A program made the position numbers and the translations under genes. A stretch of DNA of 64,000 bases from Bacillus sp. B15-48 (GTDB lineage Bacteria > Bacillota > Bacilli > Bacillales > Cytobacillaceae), in assembly GCF_016879755.1 (NCBI RefSeq), contig NZ_WOFU01000005.1, positions 1-64,000 on the forward strand, read 5' to 3'. Each line of letters starts with the position of its first letter. Position 1 is the first letter of the stretch. Under the pieces are notes generated by a model, which made no database searches, was not told the origin of the DNA, and was given only the letters and a program-made list of their open reading frames with translations. Below are positions 17,813 through 27,158 of this stretch, piece after piece.

Positions 17813-19429
17813 TTACTCTCTCCATGCACGTTCTGAATAATTATTCGCAGGGTTCCAGATTAAATATTCATTGATTCCGAGATCGTTTGCTGCTTGTATT
17901 TGCGCTTTTACTTGTTCTGCACCGTAGCGAATATGGCCATTCACCCATGTAGCGGTAAAGTCCTGTAACCATGGTCGAATGTCTGCAATCGCTGTATTCG
18001 GTTCTTTTTCTTTTAGTGCATCGTTTCGTTCTTGTGCCACCTTAAGACTTTGTTTAATTAACGAATAAGGTTGTGCATCTGGAACGGGAATCCCGAATGA
18101 ACCATTTGCATAATGAGAAGGATAGATCATCGGACTTAAAACATCAACAGTTGGATTTAACATTTCCCATTGTTGACCAATCCCTGAATCTGTAGGGTCG
18201 CTCGTTGCAATTCCAAACACATCCGCTGATACGAAAACTCCGTATGGTCGTAATTGTTCTGTTGCATACGTTAAAAATTCACTGATAACTTCAGCCTTTG
18301 TCTTCCCTTCCGGATTATCAAATTGAACAATTGGATTATATTTTGCCGCATTTTCCGGGAAACGAACATAATCAAATTGAATTTCATCGAATCCTTTTCG
18401 TGCTGCTTCTTTTGCAAGGTCGATGACATAATCCCAAACTTCTTTTTTGTAAGGGTCTACCCACGGAATATTATGTGAATAATAAAGATTTCCATCTTTC
18501 TTTTTTATCGCTAATTCAGGTTTTTTCTGCGCAAGATACGGATCTTTAAAGACGACAATTCGAGCAATGGAATAAATATTATTTTCTTTTAATGTTTTTA
18601 ATCGCTCGTCGATTTTTGGTAAATAAGGATGATGATCAGAGTCAACTTCTTTTACTAAAGGAATGTCTGAATGATACGTCACTCGACCTTCATCTTCTTT
18701 TACATCAATAACTAAAGCGTTAAGTTCTGTTTCTGTTAATAATTCAACAAAATGATGAAAACGAGTGTCATCATTTGCGTTAGGAGCAGACAGATACAAG
18801 CCTTTCACGTCTACTTTTTTCATTTCTTTCGCAATGAATTGATCAGGTGAGGCGTTTTCAATTCTAGAAATCACCCAACGACCATTGTCTTTTGTTAATG
18901 TAAAGAACTTCATGTATTCTTGACCAGGTGTTTGTTCCTTTCCTTCTAACTTATGTACTTTGTCAGACTCTTCATCGTTTGTCGTTTTTAAATTTCCCTT
19001 CACTGCACGAACTAAATAATGTTCTTTTTCATCTGAATTGTCTTCTGTTTGATTCAAAATCACTTCTACATCAGTTAACTCAAATGACGTAAACTCTTCC
19101 TTTGCTGTTTCCACAGTTTGTTGATAAGAATTCGGTTTTAAGGTCGCTAATACAGAGAAAACATTTTTTTCGTTTATACTTTTCACAAAATGCTTAATGA
19201 CGTCTTCTGCAGACGCCTCATTGTACTGCCGTTTTTGCTCGTCAGATAATTGTTGAAACGCTTCTTCTTCAAGTGTCAATTTTTCAACCTGTTCTGATTG
19301 TTTCTGACCGTTCCCTTCATGCTCTTCATTTGATTCCATATTTGTTGCAGCAGGTTCTTTACATGCAGCTAGAAGAAAAATCGCTACTACACATAATAGA
19401 ATCATAGACTTTAGATGAGTTCTTTTCAT
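17813..19429 (-). CDS. Lipoprotein with putative glycoside hydrolase domain (DUF4015-like)
   Basis: Exported lipoprotein of 538 residues. The signal peptide ends in LLAAC, a lipobox with Cys 22. A variable acidic region, then an NTF2-like segment (to ~residue 185), precede a TIM-barrel-like domain from about 200 to the end. That domain has KGLYLSAPNAN, NALVIDVKEDEG, FDEIQFDYVRFP and FVSADVFGIA, the pattern of the putative glycosyl hydrolase family DUF4015. Substrate unknown; a cell-wall polysaccharide is possible because the protein is anchored outside. It is transcribed alone, 157 bases from the ABC genes upstream. Confidence 0.85.
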   Translation of the reverse strand: MKRTHLKSMILLCVVAIFLLAACKEPAATNMESNEEHEGNGQKQSEQVEKLTLEEEAFQQLSDEQKRQYNEASAEDVIKHFVKSINEKNVFSVLATLKPNSYQQTVETAKEEFTSFELTDVEVILNQTEDNSDEKEHYLVRAVKGNLKTTNDEESDKVHKLEGKEQTPGQEYMKFFTLTKDNGRWVISRIENASPDQFIAKEMKKVDVKGLYLSAPNANDDTRFHHFVELLTETELNALVIDVKEDEGRVTYHSDIPLVKEVDSDHHPYLPKIDERLKTLKENNIYSIARIVVFKDPYLAQKKPELAIKKKDGNLYYSHNIPWVDPYKKEVWDYVIDLAKEAARKGFDEIQFDYVRFPENAAKYNPIVQFDNPEGKTKAEVISEFLTYATEQLRPYGVFVSADVFGIATSDPTDSGIGQQWEMLNPTVDVLSPMIYPSHYANGSFGIPVPDAQPYSLIKQSLKVAQERNDALKEKEPNTAIADIRPWLQDFTATWVNGHIRYGAEQVKAQIQAANDLGINEYLIWNPANNYSERAWRE

Positions 19430-19537
19430 TTTAAATCCTTTCTATATACTCTTTTATGTATTATTATACCTATTGTATCAATTATAGCATAAGAACATGT
19501 GGATAAACCTTGTTTCACAGGGGTGTTCCACGCGGAT

Positions 19538-19588
19538 AAAGGGGTCCCCCAATCCGTTAATATTTTGTAGATCGGGGGACCCCTTTTT
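19538..19588 (-). terminator. Terminator after the nos accessory operon
   Basis: GGGGTCCCCC and GGGGGACCCC form a very stable stem with a 23-nt AT-rich loop. It begins at the stop codon of the ABC ATPase gene. The T tract is stronger on the plus strand. Confidence 0.7.
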
Positions 19589-20282
19589 ACGATCGATGAA
19601 GCTTCATCAATTTCATCGTCGTTTCCTCTATCTTTTTTTCATTTTCAATCGTTTGAATGACTTTTCCTTGCTTCATAAATAGAATGATATCGCCCGTTTC
19701 GGCTGCTACGTCCATCATATGCGTGGAAAATACAATGATTGTACCACTTTTTTTAATCTCATTTAGAATTTCAACGAACTGATTGACCCAGTAAGGGTCC
19801 AATCCATTTGTCGGTTCATCTAATAATAAAACATTCGGTTTGCCTAAAATTGATTGGCCAAATAAAAGACGCTGTCTCATTCCCTTTGACAAACTTTTGA
19901 CTAATTCATTTTTCTTATCTAACAGACCAATTAAAGACATGACCTCGTTGATGCGTTCCCCTTTCACTTTCCGCAAAGATCCATAAAAGCAAAGGAACTC
20001 TTCAACAGTCATCATTTCCTGAGCATGAAAATCATCTGGCATGAAGCCAATTTCCTTTAAATATTTTTCCCTGCCATGGTTCATTTCTATTCCGTTGATC
20101 GAAGTAGTCCCTTTAGTTGGGTTCAGAATACCAGCAATGATCTGCAACAATGTACTTTTTCCCGCACCATTTCCGCCGCATAATACGACACATGTTCCTT
20201 CTGTTGCTTCAAACGAACATGGATACAACGCCGTTTTGTCCTTATAAATCCGAGAAACGCCTTCCACTTTTAATCCTGTCAT
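19587..20282 (-). CDS. nosF: ABC transporter ATP-binding protein (NosF-like)
   Basis: ATPase of 231 residues. Walker A is GGNGAGKSTL, the signature SKGMRQRLLFGQ, and Walker B VLLLDEPTNGLDP. It pairs with the NosY-like permease; the ATG overlaps that gene's stop as ATGA, so the two are translationally coupled. A GGAGG eight bases upstream supports this start over an ATG five codons earlier. In denitrifiers NosDFY help load copper/sulfur into nitrous oxide reductase. The nos name rests on the operon context with NosD and NosL. Confidence 0.82.
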   Translation of the reverse strand: MTGLKVEGVSRIYKDKTALYPCSFEATEGTCVVLCGGNGAGKSTLLQIIAGILNPTKGTTSINGIEMNHGREKYLKEIGFMPDDFHAQEMMTVEEFLCFYGSLRKVKGERINEVMSLIGLLDKKNELVKSLSKGMRQRLLFGQSILGKPNVLLLDEPTNGLDPYWVNQFVEILNEIKKSGTIIVFSTHMMDVAAETGDIILFMKQGKVIQTIENEKKIEETTMKLMKLHRS

Positions 20283-21091
20283 CTTCTTTTCCTCCATTCC
20301 ATCATCCCCATTGAAAACAACAACATCAATGCCATAAACAGAATGAAATATAAAATATTGATGAGAAAGCCTGAAGGAGAGCTTAAGAAAGTCATTAGCG
20401 AATCATAAGCTCGTCCAAAGACCGCACCACCATCGAGAGATAGAACAAACGAGACGCGAATGAATTCAGCTGGATTTAAGTATAAGGCAAATTTCATGAT
20501 TGGAGCAATCCATGAATATGGGACTAAACCTAATATAGCGATTAAGGCAGTTGGCCAAATCATAATTAGAAAAAACCAAATAATAACTGAAATGGATAAT
20601 GCTTGCCATCTCGTTGATACGATACACCCTACAGCGATGCCGATGACAAGAAAGAAAAAAATCAAACCAATCGAAAAAAAGTAAATCGATAGAAGCCACT
20701 CACTCGAGAAACGATTTCCGCTGACTAACCCGAGCGCCAAACTAATTCCATAACTAAAGGTGAAGACAATTGCCTGAGCCGTAAATTGCCCGCCAATTTT
20801 TCCGACGATATACGATAATGAAAATAAAGGGTACGTGGTTAACAAACGCCATTGGCCGTTTTCTATTTCATTGGCGATTGAAAAAGAACCAATGATTAAC
20901 ATAAATAGTGGAATAATATATAAGGCGATGTTAACGACGGTTCCTGTCATATTTGTGTATCCTGTTAATGAAGGAGCACTAGCTTGCAATAAAAATAAAA
21001 GAGAGATAACGGCAACCCATAACACTAAAAACGAATAATAGGAGCGTTGCCTTAAGGTCATGCGTAGTTCTGAGCGCCATATATTCCACAT
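20279..21091 (-). CDS. nosY: ABC transporter permease (NosY-like)
   Basis: ABC-2 type permease of 270 residues with six predicted helices and an N-terminal cytoplasmic WRSELRMTLRQRSYYSF segment typical of NosY. The ATG at 21091 follows GAGG by seven bases; a TTG six bases upstream is in frame but adjoins the ribosome site. It lies 120 bases downstream of nosL, with a hairpin between. Confidence 0.82.
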   Translation of the reverse strand: MWNIWRSELRMTLRQRSYYSFLVLWVAVISLLFLLQASAPSLTGYTNMTGTVVNIALYIIPLFMLIIGSFSIANEIENGQWRLLTTYPLFSLSYIVGKIGGQFTAQAIVFTFSYGISLALGLVSGNRFSSEWLLSIYFFSIGLIFFFLVIGIAVGCIVSTRWQALSISVIIWFFLIMIWPTALIAILGLVPYSWIAPIMKFALYLNPAEFIRVSFVLSLDGGAVFGRAYDSLMTFLSSPSGFLINILYFILFMALMLLFSMGMMEWRKRR

Positions 21092-21164
21092 TTTCAATCC
21101 TCTTTTCTACTATTTGCTTCATATAAAAACCTTCCATTTCATCGGGCAGCCTTTTATGAATAGA

Positions 21165-21190
21165 GGGTCCGTTCAAAATAGAACCGACCC
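21165..21190 (-). terminator. Hairpin between nosL and nosY
   Basis: GGGTCCGTTC and GAACCGACCC pair with one mismatch across a six-base loop. There is no T tract, so it is more likely an attenuator or RNA-stability element than a full terminator. Confidence 0.4.
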
Positions 21191-21212
21191 TGTGATTTTA
21201 ATGAGACCCCTC

Positions 21213-21776
21213 TTAATGCTTTTGTTCGTCCATTTCGGAATGCATCTCGTCTTCAGACTGTTCGTGATGAACGGTCTCACCTGAGTGTGAATGGGAATGG
21301 TTTTCCATCTTATGTTTTTGCATCATTTCATGGTTTTGTTCCCAGCTATGGTCAGCTAAATCACTAGCCGTCATAAGGACGCTACCTTCGTGTGTAGCAG
21401 CAAATTCTTCTGCAGATGCTTGATCTTTAAAGGAGACAATATTATAAGCCATTGGCGTTTTTACCTCTCGATTATAAACATAGGTAGCATCGTCAACTAA
21501 GATCCACTCATTATCATTGTAATCACGGACAAATTCAGCAGCAATTTCTTCGTTTGCATTGCTGCTACTCCATTCAAACATACAGCCTACATCATCAAAC
21601 ACGATTGACCGTCCATTTTCCAGAGCGATTTGCGTCGCATATTGATCATTTGCAACAGCCATATTACAAAGTTCACAAGTGTCCGTTGCTTCATTAATAT
21701 TAACAGGCTGAACTTCATTATTCCCACATGCAGTAAGCAGCAAAATAAATGCTACAAAACTAATAAAGCTAACCAT
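21213..21776 (-). CDS. nosL: NosL-like copper-binding lipoprotein
   Basis: Lipoprotein of 187 residues. The lipobox is LLTAC; the NosL Cys pair CELCNM and the downstream VFDDVGCMFEW segment are present, and the C-terminus is His/Met-rich (MQKHKMENHSHSHSGETVHH), suited to Cu(I). NosL hands copper to the Nos system outside the membrane. The ATG lacks a well-placed ribosome site: GGGAGG is 19 bases upstream. A TTG eight bases after GGAGG would give a basic MKKK-type signal start, but it is out of frame by one base in an A run, so the start needs care. Confidence 0.82.
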   Translation of the reverse strand: MVSFISFVAFILLLTACGNNEVQPVNINEATDTCELCNMAVANDQYATQIALENGRSIVFDDVGCMFEWSSSNANEEIAAEFVRDYNDNEWILVDDATYVYNREVKTPMAYNIVSFKDQASAEEFAATHEGSVLMTASDLADHSWEQNHEMMQKHKMENHSHSHSGETVHHEQSEDEMHSEMDEQKH

Positions 21777-21783
21777 TTTTTCT

Positions 21784-23061
21784 TCAACTTTTTTTCCTCC
21801 CTAATATAAATAGACTTATACTAGCAATCATCATCATGATACTGATTATCCATAAATTAAAACTTGCTGATGTTTCTTTTTCAACATCGACGGTCATGTT
21901 CATTAACGGAGCCGAGTCGGTTAATAGCTGTTCAGGTGGGCTTTTTAATAGATTTTGAAGCAAAATCATTCCCGGTGCTTGGAAAAACAATTGATATTCC
22001 GGTACTCTTGTCGTCAAAGTAAGGAAGTAGGGGTCAGCTGTATAACTGATTTCACTCTCCCCGTTTCGATTGATATCTACCATGCTCGCTGAATCCCAAT
22101 AATTCTTGTCGAGTTCATTATTCGAGCTTTCGATTGCTTGTGCCTCATTGACATTCCCAACGAAGGTATTCCTCGTCAATTTATTTTCAGCCGCTTGATT
22201 CAACTGAATTCCAATAAAATTGTCCATTATTTTGTTCAACTCAAAATAATTATTTTCAGCTCTTTCGACATAAACGCCGACTCGGTTCGAAGTAATTTCA
22301 TTTCCAATCACTTCTGTGTCAGATACGGCGTAAAGTAACAATCCTTGTGCATTCACATTGTTTTTATTTGCTAAAAAAGTATTATTAAGTGCTTTTGTTC
22401 TTTTTGATTCCATAACCATTGCACCCGTGATGTTTAATCGAGATTGATTTTCACGTAGTACATTATCATTTGAAAACATTAGGTGCATCCCATAACGGGA
22501 ATTCTCGATGTCTGTTTTTTCGATTATATTCTCATTGCTTTGCTCTAAATAAATTCCATCAGATGCATTGGAAATTTTTAGGTTTTCTAGCTGATTTCCG
22601 TTTGATCTCCAAAAATCAACCCCGTTCCCCCGTTTCCTGCCAATAATTTCGCTGTCTTTAATCGTTACACCATTTGCCTCATCAAGTTTCATCCCAAAAC
22701 GCCTTGTCTCAATCCCAATCCCTTCTATTAAATGGTGTGAACCTGTAATAAACATAGCTGTATCAGCGTTTTCCGTTCCACAATGTTCCACTTTTATATT
22801 TTTTAGTGTTACTGCCGTTCCACTGACCGTTAAAACTGGCCCTGCTTCGCATGAACGGATGATCACTTCTCCTTTTCCTATTACTGTTATCGGCTTGGAG
22901 ATTACCAATCTCTCCTCATACTCCCCCTCTTCTATTTCTAGCGTGGCCCCCTCTGAAGCTTGATCAATTTTCGCTTGTAATGTACTTGATGCCTTAGTTA
23001 ATGAAGGCATGGAAATAAAAATGGATAGGAGTAACAAAATCATGTATCTAAACAGTTTCAT
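21784..23061 (-). CDS. nosD: NosD-like right-handed beta-helix protein
   Basis: Exported protein of 425 residues: signal peptide (~24 residues), parallel beta-helix repeats of the NosD/copper-binding type (HHLIEGIGIETRRFGM, SRYGMHLMFSNDNVL, RVGVYVERAENNYF), and a C-terminal membrane anchor (~400-420). NosD works with the NosFY ABC transporter. It is first in the operon; GGGAGG precedes the ATG. No nosZ is present on either side. Confidence 0.87.
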   Translation of the reverse strand: MKLFRYMILLLLSIFISMPSLTKASSTLQAKIDQASEGATLEIEEGEYEERLVISKPITVIGKGEVIIRSCEAGPVLTVSGTAVTLKNIKVEHCGTENADTAMFITGSHHLIEGIGIETRRFGMKLDEANGVTIKDSEIIGRKRGNGVDFWRSNGNQLENLKISNASDGIYLEQSNENIIEKTDIENSRYGMHLMFSNDNVLRENQSRLNITGAMVMESKRTKALNNTFLANKNNVNAQGLLLYAVSDTEVIGNEITSNRVGVYVERAENNYFELNKIMDNFIGIQLNQAAENKLTRNTFVGNVNEAQAIESSNNELDKNYWDSASMVDINRNGESEISYTADPYFLTLTTRVPEYQLFFQAPGMILLQNLLKSPPEQLLTDSAPLMNMTVDVEKETSASFNLWIISIMMMIASISLFILGRKKS

Positions 23062-23296
23062 TATTTAATTATCACCTCCCAATTTGTTAAATTCCCCTTG
23101 GAACATTCCTTAAATAATTTGCACAGAATGCTTCCACCCCTCGCTTCCATTAAATAGTTTATCCTTTTCACATTATAATCATAGGAAAAATCCCAATTAA
23201 TAACCCAAAAGAGGGATTTTAATCGCAATAAGATAAAAAAATTATCGCTAAATGATACAATATAGACACATATACTAATAGAAAAGGGGGAACGAA

Positions 23297-24157
23297 TTGA
23301 AATATAAACAAATTAAATGGCTAATTTTAATCACGCCAACGGTAACGATTGCTTTATGGGAATATATTCGGCATGCATTTCTTCTCCCTTATATCTCTAT
23401 GGATTTGGGGAATATTCTTTCTCCGATATTAGTATTTTTCGTTACACTCCTTTTTTTACGACACTTATTTTCAATATTAGAAAGAATGCAAGACGAGCTT
23501 CGAACAGAAAAGACAAAAAAGGCAGCACTTGTTGAGAGAGAAAAATTAGCGCGAGAACTGCATGACGGTGTTGCCCAATCTTTATTTTTATTATCAGTAA
23601 AAATGAATAAGTTCGGTAGAAAGAATCAACTAGAACAGGATCCTGATTTCCAAAAAATTAAGCAAACGTTACAACATATTCATGAGGATACTCGACATGC
23701 GATTACGAACTTAAAATATGTTCCAAATGAAGAGCCCTTTAGCTGGACCGATACGATTTTTCAATACGTAACAGAACTAAGGAATCAGCATTTAATGGAT
23801 GTCCAGGTAGCATGGCAAATTAAAGAGGATACGTTATCATCGAAAGAAAAGGTCGAGTTATTTGCCTGCATAAAAGAAGCGGTCATGAATGCCATTAAAC
23901 ATGCAAAAACAAATCAAGTATGGATTGAGGCAAGAGAAATAGACACTGGATGGGTTTGTCAAATTAAAGATAAAGGAATCGGATTCCAAAATGAACCGAA
24001 TCATACAAGCAATGGCTATGGTCTCCAAATTATCAAGGCTAGAGCGAAAGATATGGGATGGGAATTTTCAATAAAGCAAGAAGACAAACAAACAATTCTA
24101 GAAATAAAGAAAGGAGAGCAACTAAATGCAGCCTTTTCGAATACTGATCGTAGATGA
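23297..24157 (+). CDS. NarL-type sensor histidine kinase
   Basis: Histidine kinase of 286 residues. Two N-terminal helices (~8-25 and ~38-58) anchor it; there is no sizeable sensory domain. The HisKA_3 box reads LARELHDGVAQSLF, with the phosphoacceptor His. The ATPase domain has EAVMNAIKHA (N box) and DKGIGF with GYGLQII. Start is TTG after AAAGGGGG. It overlaps the response regulator by 32 bases and diverges from the nos operon, which may be its target. Signal unknown. Confidence 0.88.
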   Translation: MKYKQIKWLILITPTVTIALWEYIRHAFLLPYISMDLGNILSPILVFFVTLLFLRHLFSILERMQDELRTEKTKKAALVEREKLARELHDGVAQSLFLLSVKMNKFGRKNQLEQDPDFQKIKQTLQHIHEDTRHAITNLKYVPNEEPFSWTDTIFQYVTELRNQHLMDVQVAWQIKEDTLSSKEKVELFACIKEAVMNAIKHAKTNQVWIEAREIDTGWVCQIKDKGIGFQNEPNHTSNGYGLQIIKARAKDMGWEFSIKQEDKQTILEIKKGEQLNAAFSNTDRR

Positions 24158-24761
24158 TCACGCCCATGCGAGAGAAGCCATTCGGGAAATCTTGGAAGAG
24201 TATGACGACTTTCTAATTGTCGGAGAAGGAAAGAACGGCGAAGAAGCGATTAAACTGACGGAAGAGTTAATGCCTGATATTATTTTGATGGATATTCAAA
24301 TGCCGGTAATGGACGGGCTCGAAGCAACGAAAAGAATTAAACTGAAATTCCCATATGTAAAAATTGTGATGATTACGGTATCGGATGATATCACCGATTT
24401 ATTTGATGCTTTAAAGAAAGGCGCTCAAGGCTATTTAGTCAAAAATCTGCATTCGGATGCATGGTGTGAACATTTAAGAGCGTTTGCGATTGATGAGGTT
24501 CCGATGTCCAAAGAAATCGCCTTTCAAATCTTAAAGGAATTCCCACAAAATAAAGCGAATGAAAAAATCCCTCTTTCTAGCCGAGAAATAGAGGTGCTAC
24601 AATTAGTAGCAAAAGGAATGTCAAATCGAGAAATTTCGGAAGCTCTGTTTATTTCAGAACATACGGTTAAAAGTCATTTGAAAAACATCTTAAGCAAACT
24701 TCATCTAGATAACCGCGTCCAACTAACCAGTTATGCGTATCAACAAGGGTTGGTGAAATAA
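24126..24761 (+). CDS. NarL/FixJ family response regulator
   Basis: Response regulator of 211 residues. The receiver domain has the acidic pair VDDHAHAR and phosphoacceptor Asp in ILMDIQMPVMDG; the C-terminal LuxR helix-turn-helix reads LSSREIEVLQLVAKGMSNREI. ATG follows AAGGAGA. It is the partner of the overlapping kinase gene. Confidence 0.9.
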   Translation: MQPFRILIVDDHAHAREAIREILEEYDDFLIVGEGKNGEEAIKLTEELMPDIILMDIQMPVMDGLEATKRIKLKFPYVKIVMITVSDDITDLFDALKKGAQGYLVKNLHSDAWCEHLRAFAIDEVPMSKEIAFQILKEFPQNKANEKIPLSSREIEVLQLVAKGMSNREISEALFISEHTVKSHLKNILSKLHLDNRVQLTSYAYQQGLVK

Positions 24762-24946
24762 TTTACCGAGAAGAACCTTCCGTAACTGCAAGTTACGAGT
24801 TTCTGGGTTGATGCTTGATGCTATTTACATTAACCATAGGTGTTCGAATTATTTGATAATTTAACCGATGTATCTTATGATTAAGATTCCGAGTTTTCTT
24901 AGCTAATCTAATAAAACTAAAAAAATATTTCTAGGAGGATTTTAAA

Positions 24947-25405
24947 ATGACTGAACTTATTAAAAAACAATATTCTTTAACAAGACAAAGTGTAGCTAAA
25001 ACGTTAAACGGGGTTTCAGCTGAGACTTCTGCGATTATACCAGAAGGTTTTAATAATAATATTCAATGGCAAGTCGGTCATATATTGGTTGTAACGGATC
25101 TATTTTTGTTCAAAGATCAAGGTAATTTGCCAACGAATTATTCAGAGTTATTTGGACCTGGGTCGAAACCAGCGAACTGGACAAGCGATGTTCCTTCCGT
25201 TGAAACATTGCTTGAACAATTAAACGAACAACTAACAAGGATCAATGACATCCCTGCTGAAGTATTTTCGCAAAGATTACCTGAACCATTTATAGGCAAT
25301 GAGACAGTTGGAGAATTAGCTGCCTTTGGTGCCTTTCATGAAGCGTTACATTTAGGACAAATTCAATCAATAAAGCGATTAGTTGAATCTACTCAAGGCA
25401 AATAA
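24947..25405 (+). CDS. DinB-like family protein
   Basis: Four-helix DinB_2/YfiT-like protein of 152 residues. The three-His metal site is suggested by WQVGHIL near residue 45 and the C-terminal FHEALHLGQI. Members are often thiol S-transferases or damage-induced proteins; the substrate cannot be inferred. The ATG follows CTAGGAGGA. A hairpin terminator lies downstream. Confidence 0.8.
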   Translation: MTELIKKQYSLTRQSVAKTLNGVSAETSAIIPEGFNNNIQWQVGHILVVTDLFLFKDQGNLPTNYSELFGPGSKPANWTSDVPSVETLLEQLNEQLTRINDIPAEVFSQRLPEPFIGNETVGELAAFGAFHEALHLGQIQSIKRLVESTQGK

Positions 25406-25512
25406 TCATTTAAAGATAGTCCTTGTAAACATATTCTTAGCCGATTAAATGACGGTCGAAATTCGCCGTGTCAAACCAGTTAAACCGTGAACAAAAAAAA
25501 CTATTTATTTTT

Positions 25513-25545
25513 AAAAGGAACGTGATTCATCAACACGTTCCTTTT
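25513..25545 (+). terminator. Terminator downstream of the dinB-like gene
   Basis: AAAAGGAACGTG and CACGTTCCTTTT form a 12-bp stem with an eight-base loop. The A/T tracts allow use in either direction. Confidence 0.75.
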
Positions 25546-25793
25546 CTTACACTTCCCCATTCGGTTAGTCGTATTAGTCTAATCATCAATAATTGTCTCT
25601 CCATATTCTTCATTCCGCCACTCTTAGTTAATTCTACATCATTTAATCATTCCTGAACCATATAGGCACTTTCATTTCGCTTATCCTCTAATTATGGTAA
25701 AATTTGTTTATTCGTAATTTTCTGTAAAATATAACCCTTTTGCCTTATGGAGAAAATGGAGTTACCATTATTTAAACTAAAAGAGGGATAAAC

Positions 25794-27017
25794 ATGAACA
25801 CATCAAAACCACCTTTGTGGACTAAAAATTTTATTCTCATTTCACTTACCTGTTATTTTCTTGTTTTTATTCACTTTTTGACCGTTTCTACTGTTGCCAT
25901 CTATTCAATTGAAGAATTCAATGCTTCTGAAAGCATAGCTGGACTTGCATCTAGTATATTTTTTTTTGGTTTAATTATTGCTCGTCTCTTAGCTGGAAAA
26001 TATTTAAATGTAATCGGACGGAAAAAAATCACTTATATAGGCTTATCTCTCACCTTTCTTTTATCGATTTTATACATCCCTGTCACTCAGCTTGAACTAT
26101 TTATTTTTTTGCGATTTTTAAATGGTTTTTTAATAGGATTTGCATTGACGACACTGCAAACAGCGGTTATTGACATCATTCCGATGGAACGCCAAGGGGA
26201 AGGCTTGAGCTATTTTTCCATCAATTATATTCTTGGGACTGCAACTGGACCATTCATTGGCATATTAATTGTTCAACATGGGCATATGTACGGGATTTTT
26301 ATTTTATCTGCGATCGTCGCAATCATTAGTTTGATTTTAGCCTTTTTCACGAAAATTCCTGAAGTCAAGGTTACAAAAGAACAGCTAGATATGATGAAGG
26401 GGTTTCAATTAAAGAATTTCATTGAGGGAAAAGCACTCCCGATTGCAATTCTTATGGGGTGTATCGCTTTCTCTTATTCTAGTGTGACAACCTTTCTGTC
26501 TACATACTCAGTCGAAATTCAATTAATGTCTGCTGCAAGTGCGTTTTTTATCGTCTTTTCGGTATTCAACCTCATTTCCAGACCGATAAATGGGAAGCTG
26601 TTTGATACGAAAGGGGCAAATATTGTTATGTACCCTTCCATCGTGTTATTTGCTTTAGGTTTCTTCATTATCGGTCTCGCCCAGTCTGGATTTGTTTTAC
26701 TATTAGGGGCGGCGATAATGGGGGTAGGCTATGGGAATTTACATACTTCTTCCTTAGCGATTGCTATAAAACGTACCCCTCGCTATCGTGCTGGACTCGC
26801 CAACTCGACTTTTTTTATTATCGTTGAATGTGGAGTCGGAATTGGACCTTTTATCCTTGGCTATCTTATTTCCACTCTCGGCTACCGTTCTATGTTTTTA
26901 GCAATCGCTGGTTTTGTCATGTGTTGTCTGTTTTTATATTATCTTGTCCACGGTAACAAAAAAGAAAGTGAACAAGGAATTTCTGAGGACGCAAGAGCTA
27001 GCTCCGTGTCGAGGTAG
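25794..27017 (+). CDS. MFS transporter
   Basis: Twelve-helix major facilitator of 407 residues. The helix 2-3 loop carries GKYLNVIGRKKITYIG and there is a second loop with NGKLFDTKG. It resembles YwoG/drug-efflux-type MFS proteins. The ATG follows AGAGGGAT. It stands alone; a terminator separates it from the convergent six-gene operon. Substrate unknown. Confidence 0.85.
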   Translation: MNTSKPPLWTKNFILISLTCYFLVFIHFLTVSTVAIYSIEEFNASESIAGLASSIFFFGLIIARLLAGKYLNVIGRKKITYIGLSLTFLLSILYIPVTQLELFIFLRFLNGFLIGFALTTLQTAVIDIIPMERQGEGLSYFSINYILGTATGPFIGILIVQHGHMYGIFILSAIVAIISLILAFFTKIPEVKVTKEQLDMMKGFQLKNFIEGKALPIAILMGCIAFSYSSVTTFLSTYSVEIQLMSAASAFFIVFSVFNLISRPINGKLFDTKGANIVMYPSIVLFALGFFIIGLAQSGFVLLLGAAIMGVGYGNLHTSSLAIAIKRTPRYRAGLANSTFFIIVECGVGIGPFILGYLISTLGYRSMFLAIAGFVMCCLFLYYLVHGNKKESEQGISEDARASSVSR

Positions 27018-27063
27018 TTATATCTTGTTTCACACACGGTTGTTCTACAACGAGGCTGGACAG

Positions 27064-27098
27064 ACAAAAAGATAGAGGTATCCCCCTATCTTTTTGTT
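27064..27098. terminator. Bidirectional terminator between convergent units
   Basis: ACAAAAAGATAGAGG and CCCTATCTTTTTGT form a strong stem with A and T tracts on either side. It serves both the MFS gene and the leftward six-gene operon. Confidence 0.8.
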
Positions 27099-27158
27099 AC
27101 GTAACAAACATACCTGTCGCTTCCGATTCGTCTGTTCCTAGGGGTGGCAGTAAAAAAT

